The translations under genes were made by a program, and so were the position numbers. Below the pieces are notes generated by a model. The model made no database searches. It saw only the letters and a list, made by a program, of their open reading frames with translations, and was not told the origin of the DNA. Shown here piece by piece: positions 18,001-25,563 of a stretch of 64,000 nucleotides of DNA (position 1 is its first letter; the number at the start of each line of letters is the position of its first letter). The DNA is from Sulfobacillus thermosulfidooxidans (GTDB taxonomy: Bacteria > Bacillota > Sulfobacillia > Sulfobacillales > Sulfobacillaceae), in assembly GCF_001280565.1 (NCBI RefSeq), contig NZ_LGRO01000001.1:1426001-1490000 (forward strand). The letters are read 5' to 3'.

Positions 18001-18954
18001 ATGTTAAAATACATCTTTCGGCGCGTACTTCAGGCGATTCCCTCCCTTTTGGGTATTACGATAATTGGATTTTTCTTGGTTCACATTGTTCCGGGTGGAC
18101 CAGCACAAGCCATGCTGGGACCGCGCGCCACCCCGGCTCGAATCGCTCAAGTGAACCAAGAATTTGGCCTTAATAAACCCTTACCTGTTCAGTATATTCA
18201 ATGGTTAGGGCAATTATTACACGGCAATCTGGGTACATCTTACTTTTACAATGAAACGGTGTGGCACTTGATCGCCGTGAATATGCCACGAACGTTGTCC
18301 ATTGTGGGATTGGGTGTTTTGATTGCCCATATTCTGTCCATCCTTTTGGGCAGTCTACAGGCGTACTATCATGACACCAAGTTTGATTATATTATGACGT
18401 CATTAACCTATTTCTTTTATTCCATGCCAATCTTTTGGTTGGGCATCATGATTATCATGTTGTTCTCAATCACACTGAATTGGTTTCCCAGCGGAGGACT
18501 CTCTAATCCGTTGAATCCCAATCCAGGATTTGGCTCGTGGGTTGCCCATACAACATTGCCGGTACTCACGATCGTTTTAACCACCGTGGCAGGTTGGGGC
18601 CGTTATATGCGCACCGCTATGAGCGAGAATCTCATTCAGGATTATGTACGGACAGCACGTGCCAAAGGCATAAAGGAATCTGTCGTCGTGCTTAAACACG
18701 CTTTGCGTAATTCGGTGTTGCCATTAATCACCCTATTGGGATTTGCGCTGCCTAATCTGTTTTCCGGTGCATTACTGGTCGAAGTGATTTTTAATTATCC
18801 GGGCATGGGCTTATTGTTCTGGGATGCAGCCAACCAACGAGACTATCCGGTAATTTTGGGAATCGTCGTGATTACTGGGTTTTTAACCATTCTCGGAAAC
18901 CTCCTGGCCGACTTACTTTACGGCCTCGTGGATCCGCGTATTCAATATAACTAG
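18001..18954 (+). CDS. Oligopeptide ABC transporter permease, DppB/OppB type (system 1)
   Basis: 317 residues, six membrane helices. It begins with the DppB hallmark MLKYIFRRVLQAIPSLLGI, then HIVPGGPAQAMLGPRATP (periplasmic loop), PRTLSIVGLG, and the EAA loop YVRTARAKGIKESVVVLKHALRN. The C-terminal ILGNLLADLLYGLVDPRI is also typical. AGGAGG lies ~9 nt before the ATG. It is very similar to the minus-strand DppB at 21610-22563, so the whole permease pair has been duplicated in this region. No ATP-binding subunit follows; the operon ends in a large hairpin. Confidence 0.93.
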   Translation: MLKYIFRRVLQAIPSLLGITIIGFFLVHIVPGGPAQAMLGPRATPARIAQVNQEFGLNKPLPVQYIQWLGQLLHGNLGTSYFYNETVWHLIAVNMPRTLSIVGLGVLIAHILSILLGSLQAYYHDTKFDYIMTSLTYFFYSMPIFWLGIMIIMLFSITLNWFPSGGLSNPLNPNPGFGSWVAHTTLPVLTIVLTTVAGWGRYMRTAMSENLIQDYVRTARAKGIKESVVVLKHALRNSVLPLITLLGFALPNLFSGALLVEVIFNYPGMGLLFWDAANQRDYPVILGIVVITGFLTILGNLLADLLYGLVDPRIQYN

Positions 18955-18970
18955 GCCAGTTTCTTTCCAA

Positions 18971-19010
18971 CAACGTCCAAGCAGACTTGGCACTATCTGC
19001 TTGGACGTTG
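18971..19010. terminator. 15-bp perfect hairpin shared by convergent genes
   Basis: CAACGTCCAAGCAGA (18971-18985) pairs perfectly with TCTGCTTGGACGTTG (18996-19010). It lies 16 bp after the dppB stop, and the stop codon of the minus-strand gene (18993) is in its loop. There is no strong U-tract on either side (TGCTCTCTG on plus), so termination may be inefficient or the hairpin may protect the 3' ends. Confidence 0.55.
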
Positions 19011-19421
19011 TGCTCTCTGTGAACAAACAATTCGCCCTTTACTGGCAAGCTCCCCTCTATCTCTCATGCTAATTTCATAAATCCATCCAAATGTGGTTGA
19101 CAAGATATGCTCGATGCCGTTAGCAACAAGTTGGTCTGGTAATAACTCATACAGTTTTTTTGCGGGATTTAGGGCCATGGGACAATCGGACAAATGGTTG
19201 AACGAATGAATCACCACCGGTAAGCCATCACGAGATCGCTCTCTCATAAAATCCAGCAAACAATCACTCACACTTTGACCCGTATCTCCTTGTTCCAATG
19301 CTAAATAAATGACAACAGCATCTTTCACCGAGACAGCACAGGGATTTGCACTCGCACTACGAATCGCTGGTACCGCTGGCACTGCCGAAAACTCTTGGGT
19401 GTAAAAATATAACGCCTTCAC
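18993..19421 (-). CDS. Stand-alone archaeal-type threonyl-tRNA editing domain protein
   Basis: 142 residues from a GTG at 19421, with AAGGAG 9 nt upstream (the frame stays open to 19535 but without a ribosome site). The fold pattern matches the N-terminal editing domain of archaeal threonyl-tRNA synthetases, which is related to D-aminoacyl-tRNA deacylase: a first strand KALYFYT, a helix after VIYLALEQGD, then VVIHSFNHLSDCPMALNPA, corresponding to the archaeal VYPFAHLS segment, and TTFGWIYEISM, corresponding to PFGYYKAFKI. The conserved His is kept (FNHLS); the archaeal Lys after FGYY appears to be Tyr here. In Archaea the domain removes Ser from tRNA-Thr. A free-standing copy in a Firmicute is unusual. 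Confidence 0.65.
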   Translation of the reverse strand: MKALYFYTQEFSAVPAVPAIRSASANPCAVSVKDAVVIYLALEQGDTGQSVSDCLLDFMRERSRDGLPVVIHSFNHLSDCPMALNPAKKLYELLPDQLVANGIEHILSTTFGWIYEISMRDRGELASKGRIVCSQRAQRPSR

Positions 19422-19467
19422 TGTGATATTCTCCTTGTCCAACTCTCCAAATTTTGTTGCGTCTCTT

Positions 19468-19476
19468 TGGTATAAT
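19468..19476 (+). promoter_or_regulatory. Extended -10 promoter directly before the third binding-protein gene
   Basis: TGG-TATAAT at 19468-19476, with no clear -35. Transcription would begin near 19483, only ~2 nt before the ATG at 19485, giving a leaderless message, or ~17 nt before the ATG at 19500. Confidence 0.5.
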
Positions 19477-19484
19477 ACTAAAAC

Positions 19485-21029
19485 ATGAAGAAAGGACACA
19501 TGGCAGATCATTCTATGCGGAAAAGAATACGGCAATGGATAGGACTTTTAGCCAGCCTGATGGTGTTAGCCGGGTGTGGGACCAAAGTCAGTCTCCCCCA
19601 CCCGAGAATCTTTAATCGTCCACAAATTGTCTTGGGATTCCCCCGGTTTGGACTTAATCCTTTCCAAAGTGCTGGACCACCACATGATTGGATTATGAGC
19701 GTCATGTATGACAGTCTGGTCAAAATTCGGCCAAACGGTAACATTGTTCCTGATATTGCGAATAAGTGGCAGATTAAAGACCATTATACTGTTTACATTT
19801 TTCATTTGAATCCGCACGCCAAGTGGTGGAACGGGCGGCCAATAAGCGTTCATGATGTTGCCTGGTCTTATTGGCTCTACGCCAATCCCAAGGCTCCCAT
19901 TCCCGCTTCCCAATCCCTGGTTTCACTTATTCGCGATGTGCGCATTATTAACGCCAGCACCATTGAGATCCGATTAAGACATCCTGACCCCAGCTTTTTG
20001 GCCGATGTTGCGGGGACAGGCAGCGGGCACTGGATCCTACCGGCATTCATGGTACACAATGTTCCGATTAACAAATTAGCATCGTCGCCCGTTTTTAATA
20101 AAATCCCTGACATGATGGGTTCAGGACCCTATCGGCCGGTTATGGCCTATAATGGCGGAATCAAATGGATCGCCAATCCTCATTATTTTTTAGGGGCACC
20201 GAAGACACATGCATTAATTACCACGTGGGATAATTCCCCAACTCCCGATATTAATTGGACGTCACAGACAATTGAAGGACAGCCTCGTGTTCTCTATTAT
20301 CAGGGACCTGAGTATTACATGTTACTTTACAACATGCAACAGATGCCTGCAGCTCTGGGAAAAGCACTTCCAGAGCTCATCAATCGGCTTGCCCTGGCCC
20401 GTGCTGAAGCGGAGCCATTTGTTCCGGCATATGAACCCCTTGTTCCCGGAAGCCCTTATCATGTATCACAACCCCAAGTCAATCCCCATGCGATCTTAGT
20501 GCAGGCAGGATATAAAGAGATTCACGGTGAATGGAGTCTCCCCCATCATTCACCCATTTCGCTCACGGTGTTAACTGGCAATAGTCCAACCGCCATGTTA
20601 TTAGGCACTGCCATTCACCATCAATTGGCGCTAAATGGAATTGCCAATCATGTGGTCACGACTGCAGATCTGACTTCGCTCCTGAGCCGCCACGCCTTTA
20701 CGGTCGCTGTGATTGAACGGCGCGCCTACCCATATCCTCTTCTGTCACAGGAGTACGGTCCCATGGGTCCGCTCAATTATGGAGAATATCGTAACGTGAT
20801 GTTTCGCCAATCCTTGAAACATATTCTTAATGCACCTACTCTGACAACATCTACCCAAAATGCATTAGGCGTTCTCTTACAATCACCCCCAGGAGTCTTT
20901 TTGTTGTGGCGCCAACATCAAGTCTTTGTGAATACCGAGGTCCAAGGATTTGAGATTAATGTGTTTGACCCATTATCTAGCATCCGTTATTGGAGTGTTC
21001 ACCAATCACGCACGACTAATAATCCTTAA
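19485..21029 (+). CDS. Divergent family-5 substrate-binding lipoprotein (system 1 partner?)
   Basis: Up to 514 residues. The lipoprotein signal is MRKRIRQWIGLLASLMVLAGC, so the functional start may be any of the ATGs at 19485, 19500 or 19515. AAAGGA sits just before 19500 but only 3 nt away; the closeness of the -10 box suggests leaderless translation from 19485. The body keeps family-5 elements (VPDIANKWQIKDHYTVYIFHLNPHAKWWNGRPISVHDV, MGSGPYRPV, NPHYFLGAPK). It is ~65 residues shorter than copies A/B and much more diverged, with the central helical part reduced. It follows the system-1 permeases on the same strand, so it may be their binding protein. Confidence 0.82.
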   Translation: MKKGHMADHSMRKRIRQWIGLLASLMVLAGCGTKVSLPHPRIFNRPQIVLGFPRFGLNPFQSAGPPHDWIMSVMYDSLVKIRPNGNIVPDIANKWQIKDHYTVYIFHLNPHAKWWNGRPISVHDVAWSYWLYANPKAPIPASQSLVSLIRDVRIINASTIEIRLRHPDPSFLADVAGTGSGHWILPAFMVHNVPINKLASSPVFNKIPDMMGSGPYRPVMAYNGGIKWIANPHYFLGAPKTHALITTWDNSPTPDINWTSQTIEGQPRVLYYQGPEYYMLLYNMQQMPAALGKALPELINRLALARAEAEPFVPAYEPLVPGSPYHVSQPQVNPHAILVQAGYKEIHGEWSLPHHSPISLTVLTGNSPTAMLLGTAIHHQLALNGIANHVVTTADLTSLLSRHAFTVAVIERRAYPYPLLSQEYGPMGPLNYGEYRNVMFRQSLKHILNAPTLTTSTQNALGVLLQSPPGVFLLWRQHQVFVNTEVQGFEINVFDPLSSIRYWSVHQSRTTNNP

Positions 21030-21301
21030 CACATTGATGAAAATAGGGCCGTGGGTAACTTTCAATCCATGAGGCTTCCCGTATCCCGGAGAAACCCCAC
21101 CGGGTAACATTATGGGCCGATTCATTTAAGCGGCTCGAGACGTCTAAGACCCCTACGGTCTCACTGTTGACTAGCTATGAGGTGTCAAAAATTCTTTCGA
21201 CCTACGCAAGCATCACATGGGCATCTTGAAGGTTTTGCTTCACGATCTGTAATGTTAGGTATCGAATTTTTCTTATGCGGAACGCATAGGAAATCAAAAA
21301 C
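21030..21301. other. Spacer without recognisable gene
   Basis: About 270 bp between the binding-protein stop and the tRNA-Pro terminator. It contains a hairpin (TTTCTTATGCG at 21269-21279 with CGCATAGGAAA at 21283-21293). Short ORFs here lack ribosome sites and resemble nothing known. Confidence 0.4.
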
Positions 21302-21344
21302 AAAAGCCCGGAACATAGTGTATTTCCATATGTTCCGGGCTTTT
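21302..21344 (-). terminator. Terminator of tRNA-Pro (bidirectional)
   Basis: A 16-bp perfect stem, AAAAGCCCGGAACATA (21302-21317) with TATGTTCCGGGCTTTT (21329-21344). On the minus strand a U-rich tail TTTTGTTTTTGATTT follows. It also works in the plus direction for the binding-protein gene. Confidence 0.88.
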
Positions 21345-21380
21345 CACAGGTTGTGTCATAAGGCTAAAAAATAATTCAAA

Positions 21381-21457
21381 TGGTCGGACTGGCGGGATTT
21401 GAACCCACGACCTCTACCACCCCAAGGTAGCGCGCTACCAAACTGCGCCACAGCCCG
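21381..21457 (-). tRNA. tRNA-Pro (anticodon GGG)
   Basis: Read on the minus strand, 77 nt including an encoded CCA (21383-21381). The acceptor stem CGGGCTG pairs with CAGTCCG (one G-U). The anticodon arm is CTACC-TTGGGGT-GGTAG, so anticodon GGG decodes CCC/CCU proline. The T arm contains GGTTCAAATCC. A strong terminator follows 36 nt after the 3' end. Confidence 0.95.
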
Positions 21458-21542
21458 ATTTCGTGCAAAGAGATTATATCATGGGGGCTATTTCTTAGCA
21501 ACTATTTTATCTCACTTGATTTCGGTCAACACAGAAATCAAA

Positions 21543-21568
21543 AACGAGAAGGAATCAACCTTCTCGTT
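21543..21568 (-). terminator. Terminator of permease system 2
   Basis: Stem AACGAGAAGG (21543-21552) with CCTTCTCGTT (21559-21568), loop AATCAA. The minus transcript continues TTTTGATTTCTG; the plus side has seven T. It lies 41 bp after the dppB stop at 21610. Confidence 0.8.
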
Positions 21569-21609
21569 TTTTTGCCGTCATATGGTCTTCTTTCCTAAAG
21601 ATTGGTTCG

Positions 21610-22563
21610 TCATTTATAACTAATACGCGGATCCACCAAGCTGTATAGAATATCCGCTAAGAGGTTGCCAATTACGGTGAGAAGCCCAATAATCATGATA
21701 ATCCCCAAAAGAATGGGATAATCTCGCTCATTGGCTGCATTCCAAAACAGAAGTCCCATCCCCGGATAGTTGAACACTAATTCCACCACTAATGCGCCCC
21801 CAAATAGGCTCGGGATAGAGAGGCCAAACAGTGTAATAATCGGCAGTAACGAGTTTCTCAAGGCATGTTTAAAAACAACTGCCAGTTCGGACAGTCCTTT
21901 GGAGCGTGCCGTACGGATATAATCCTGCAACATCGAATCGATCATGGAGGAGCGCATAAATCGTGCCCATGATGCTACCGTTGCCAGTACTAAAACGAGA
22001 ATGGGCAATGTAGCATGATCAATATAGCCGACAAAACCTGCGGGACCTCCATTTGTAAAATTAATCCCTCCAGAAGGAAACCATCCCAGGTAAATCGAGA
22101 AGATCAGTACGACCATAATGGCCAGCCAGAACACAGGCATAGACCAGAAGAAAAAGGTTATTGTTGTGATCACGTGATCAAACCAGCGGTTGCGGAAATA
22201 TCCTTGAATCGTCCCAAGAATAATCGCAATGAGATGAGAAATCATAATGGCAACCACAACTATGGCAATAGTATGCGGGAGATATTGACCGATTACTGTA
22301 AGCACGGGCTGATTGAAACTATAGGAATACCCAAAATTTCCATGCAGTAAATTGACAAACCAAATCCAGAACTGAACGTATAAGGGTTTATTCAGTCCGA
22401 GTGCCCGGTTGATAGCAGCTATCCGCTGGGGCGTTTGGTGAGGGCCCAATAACGTTTGGGCGGGACCGCCTGGCACAATATGCAAGAGAATAAAGCTAAA
22501 TATTGCAATGCCAATTAAAGCGGGAATGGACTGGATTAAGCGGCGAAGTATATAAATCAACAT
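21610..22563 (-). CDS. Oligopeptide ABC transporter permease, DppB/OppB type (system 2)
   Basis: 317 residues from the ATG at 22563 (AAAGGAGG 9 nt upstream; an in-frame TTG at 22572 lies inside the ribosome site and is rejected). Same build as the system-1 DppB: ILRRLIQSIPALIGI, HIVPGGPAQTLLGPHQTP, PHTIAIVVVA, EAA loop YIRTARSKGLSELAVVFKHALRN, and the ending IGNLLADILYSLVDPRI. It is a clear paralogue, with changes mostly in periplasmic loops. It is last in the minus-strand operon SBP-dppC-dppB. It needs an ATPase encoded elsewhere. Confidence 0.93.
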   Translation of the reverse strand: MLIYILRRLIQSIPALIGIAIFSFILLHIVPGGPAQTLLGPHQTPQRIAAINRALGLNKPLYVQFWIWFVNLLHGNFGYSYSFNQPVLTVIGQYLPHTIAIVVVAIMISHLIAIILGTIQGYFRNRWFDHVITTITFFFWSMPVFWLAIMVVLIFSIYLGWFPSGGINFTNGGPAGFVGYIDHATLPILVLVLATVASWARFMRSSMIDSMLQDYIRTARSKGLSELAVVFKHALRNSLLPIITLFGLSIPSLFGGALVVELVFNYPGMGLLFWNAANERDYPILLGIIMIIGLLTVIGNLLADILYSLVDPRISYK

Positions 22564-22578
22564 GAGTGGCAACCTCCT

Positions 22579-23472
22579 TTATAAGCGAGTGTCGAGAGCG
22601 CTTTGCAACGCTTCAGAAATAAAGTTAATGGACAACAACGTCCACAACAGTGCAATACCGGGAGGATAAATCAACCACCATGCATTTTGAAACATGTAGT
22701 TCATCGAGGTCGACAGCATTTCGCCCCAGTTGGGTGCTGGAGCAGGTAAACCCAGACCCAGAAAGCTCAATGTCGCGATGGAAATAATAGAGCCGGCAAT
22801 TTGAAAAATTGTCGCGACCATCACGGTTCCCATCACATTGGGCAATAACTCCCGCAACATGATGTGCCAGTTACTCGCCCCAAATGCCCGCGACGCTTCC
22901 ACGTAATCCCGTTGTTTGAGAGAAAGAACTTCAGAGCGGACAATGCGGGTCACACCAAACCATGAGGTGATGGCAAGAATAATGGTAAGCAATAGAGCGT
23001 TGGGTTGAAACACGGCATCTAAAAACAACAAGACAAACAATGTAGGAATAGTCAGCAACACATCAATAATTCGCATCATAATAGCGTCGACGATACCGCC
23101 AGCAAGCCCACTAATCAGTCCATACCCGACACCAATAATCATGGAAGCGATAGCTGCCGCAAATCCTACAATTAAAGATACTTGCCCTCCCAACATGAGG
23201 CGGGCTAAATAATTGCGTCCCAGATCATCCGTGCCTAAGGGGAACTGGGCACTTGGTGGCGACATTAAGGCATTAATATGGGTCGCATAGGCACTTGCAG
23301 GATAGATAAGAGGTCCAACAAAACAAAATAGCACAATCGAAGTCAAGCCAATGACGCCTGCAAGTCCCAAGGGATGGCGCCAAAAGGCCCGCCAGGTTCG
23401 AGACCGTAATGGTTGCTCCTCGTACACGGTCTGCTCTTCAAGTGTCAACGAATTTGGTGTCTGTGAAACCAT
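22579..23472 (-). CDS. Oligopeptide ABC transporter permease, DppC/OppC type (system 2)
   Basis: 297 residues; cytoplasmic tail ending SRTWRAFWRHPLGLAGVIG, the OppC-N motif FPLGTDDLGRNYLARLMLGG, five to six membrane helices and the EAA loop YVEASRAFGASNWHIMLRELLPN. Near its end MNYMFQNAWWLIYPPG is almost identical to the system-1 copy. The start ATG at 23472 follows AAAGGATGGCCTCGC. It is 15 bp upstream of the dppB start and ~100 bp downstream of the binding-protein gene, with an intrinsic terminator in between that should lower permease expression relative to the binding protein. Confidence 0.93.
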   Translation of the reverse strand: MVSQTPNSLTLEEQTVYEEQPLRSRTWRAFWRHPLGLAGVIGLTSIVLFCFVGPLIYPASAYATHINALMSPPSAQFPLGTDDLGRNYLARLMLGGQVSLIVGFAAAIASMIIGVGYGLISGLAGGIVDAIMMRIIDVLLTIPTLFVLLFLDAVFQPNALLLTIILAITSWFGVTRIVRSEVLSLKQRDYVEASRAFGASNWHIMLRELLPNVMGTVMVATIFQIAGSIISIATLSFLGLGLPAPAPNWGEMLSTSMNYMFQNAWWLIYPPGIALLWTLLSINFISEALQSALDTRL

Positions 23473-23533
23473 GCGAGGCCATCCTTTCTATTGTTAGACA
23501 GTACGTTTTATGCAAAACGACAGCATGAAAAAG

Positions 23534-23568
23534 ACCGGAAGGGGCATAGTTTCCCTACCCCTTCCGGT
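23534..23568 (-). terminator. Intercistronic terminator/attenuator between binding protein and permeases
   Basis: Stem ACCGGAAGGGG (23534-23544) with CCCCTTCCGGT (23558-23568). The minus tail is CTTTTTCATG. It sits right after the stop at 23575, and the permease genes continue downstream, so partial read-through is expected. Confidence 0.8.
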
Positions 23569-23574
23569 TCTGAC

Positions 23575-25338
23575 TTATTTCGATACCCACCAATAATTCG
23601 GAGAAATACCTCCAGTGAACGGATTAGCATATTTGACAACGTTATGAACATTTTTCGCCACTTCCGTATACGAAGGAGGCCAAGGAACAAATAATACCGG
23701 CAGATCTTTCGCCACAAACGCTTGGAAGTTGTACAACGCCTGCAACGATTGTTGCTGCGTGGGGTAGGGTTTATGCGTCAGAGCGATCAATTTGACCATT
23801 TCTGGGTTGTAATATCCCTGGTTGTCAAGCCCTTGGCCGGGTTTACCAAAGAGCCCGCCACCTGTCGGATACGATCCGCCCCAGGCAATCCCGCCGTAAT
23901 CCATGATATCCCACTGATTATTCGTCAGACCAATAATGGTACTAAAGGGTTCAGCCTTCAACGAGACATCAATGCCCTCTTTGGCCCATCCCTGCTGTAA
24001 CAACGTTGCTTCTTGAACAAATGATTGCGATCCGCTGGAATAAACCATCTGGAACTTCATTTGTTGGCCATTTTTGGTCATCACGCCGTTCACTTCATGC
24101 CATCCGTGCTCTTCCAGGAGTTTCTTACCTTGAGCCGGATTGTATGGATAGATGGTTTTCAATGACGGATCAAAGAATATGGTCTTCGGCTTGGGAGGGA
24201 TAATGCCGACCTCGTCGACGGCATTCCCATGAAATGCCGCATCATTTATGGCCTGTTGGTTAATACCCATCTGCATGGCTTGACGCACATACAAATTCTT
24301 GAAAATATCACCGACTCCATTCGGCGCATTAAGACTTGCTTGGGAGTTGCCATGGTTCATATTGACGAGAACATCCCCATAGGCCAAACTGTTTTGGACT
24401 GACAAGTTGTAGTTGTTATACAAGGCTGCCCGCGAACCCCATAACGAATTGGGCAAATATCCGACTTGAATTTGACCTGTCTTGAGTGCAGCAAATTCCG
24501 CATCCCCACTGGTTTCATACTGGAAGATTAATTTCGAGACATAGGCTTTATGACCGTCGTATGAAGGATTGGGGACAAACACCCATTTTTGGCTGGACAC
24601 CGCTTGACTCAACTTAAATGGGCCATCAACAACCTGATACACACTAGACGTGGGCTCGGTAGCCACTTTAGCCAGATAATTTAATTCCTGGGTCATATTC
24701 GTCGGGTATTTATCAAATACTGATTTGGGCAACGGCGTAAATTGGCCCAAACCATTGTAAATAAACCACTCTTGGTTAGCCGGTTGATTCAGCGTCACGG
24801 TAAATTGATATGGACCATTGGCAACCACACTCTTCACACCCGAAGGAATGTCACCAGTCCCCGCACCCACATACGGCCATGGAGCCGGCGCGTTCGACGC
24901 CGATGCGGCTTTAATCAAATCCCAGGTAAAAACCACATCTTGCGCCGTGACCGGGTGCCCATTAGACCAGTGGTACTTCGGATTCATCGTCACAACATAC
25001 TGTGTGCCTGCCGCATTGGGTTTAATACTTTCCGCTATGGAGCGGCTATAATCTATAGATCCTGTGGGACCAATCGTAAACAAACTTTTATACATTAAAC
25101 TCTGAACCCATGCATTATAAACACTGTCTGATGGACCATCCATAAGAGGAAAATACCAGGTCACATTACTATCCGCTGGCAATGCCATCACTATCGTGCC
25201 ACCTGATTGCGGCTTTAACGATGCGGATGATGGTTGACTTGTTGTTGTCGGTGTACTGCCGCATCCTGCAAGAGCTAAACTCGCAGTCACAGCCAAAGCT
25301 GATGCAAGTGTGATTTTCTTCGACGTATTCCGCTTCAA
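23575..25338 (-). CDS. Oligopeptide ABC transporter substrate-binding lipoprotein (system 2)
   Basis: 587 residues starting at a TTG (25338): AGGAGGAG lies 7 nt upstream and the lipoprotein signal KRNTSKKITLASALAV...LALAGC follows at once. The body shows the same family-5 pattern as copies A/B (YHWSNGHPVTAQDVVF, GPYQFTVTL, NPSYDGHKAY, YVRQAMQMGINQQ, SYPTGGGLFGKPG) but is clearly more distant from them than they are from each other. As first gene of SBP-dppC-dppB it is the natural binding protein of system 2. The mature N-terminus is rich in Ser/Thr/Pro, a flexible tether common in acidophile lipoproteins. Confidence 0.92.
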   Translation of the reverse strand: MKRNTSKKITLASALAVTASLALAGCGSTPTTTSQPSSASLKPQSGGTIVMALPADSNVTWYFPLMDGPSDSVYNAWVQSLMYKSLFTIGPTGSIDYSRSIAESIKPNAAGTQYVVTMNPKYHWSNGHPVTAQDVVFTWDLIKAASASNAPAPWPYVGAGTGDIPSGVKSVVANGPYQFTVTLNQPANQEWFIYNGLGQFTPLPKSVFDKYPTNMTQELNYLAKVATEPTSSVYQVVDGPFKLSQAVSSQKWVFVPNPSYDGHKAYVSKLIFQYETSGDAEFAALKTGQIQVGYLPNSLWGSRAALYNNYNLSVQNSLAYGDVLVNMNHGNSQASLNAPNGVGDIFKNLYVRQAMQMGINQQAINDAAFHGNAVDEVGIIPPKPKTIFFDPSLKTIYPYNPAQGKKLLEEHGWHEVNGVMTKNGQQMKFQMVYSSGSQSFVQEATLLQQGWAKEGIDVSLKAEPFSTIIGLTNNQWDIMDYGGIAWGGSYPTGGGLFGKPGQGLDNQGYYNPEMVKLIALTHKPYPTQQQSLQALYNFQAFVAKDLPVLFVPWPPSYTEVAKNVHNVVKYANPFTGGISPNYWWVSK

Positions 25339-25507
25339 GGAATCTCCTCCTAATCATGTTTACAGCACGGCTAATGAATTAATAGAAGTACTTTTCAAGC
25401 GAATCAGTATTCGACAATGAAAAATGAAAATCCTTCTAACAGCGGAATAAATTTTAAAATTTCATCGAAAGGACAAAAATCCTAAAAAACCTTGACAAAT
25501 AAAAATC

Positions 25508-25538
25508 TGCCAATCATCTGTAATTTGGATGACTGGCA
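25508..25538 (-). terminator. Terminator of spoIVA
   Basis: TGCCAATCATC (25508-25518) pairs with GATGACTGGCA (25528-25538), with one A-C mismatch. The minus tail is GATTTTTATTTG. It is 25 bp after the spoIVA stop. Confidence 0.75.
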
Positions 25539-25563
25539 GTCAAATAAGATGGAACAACGAGGC

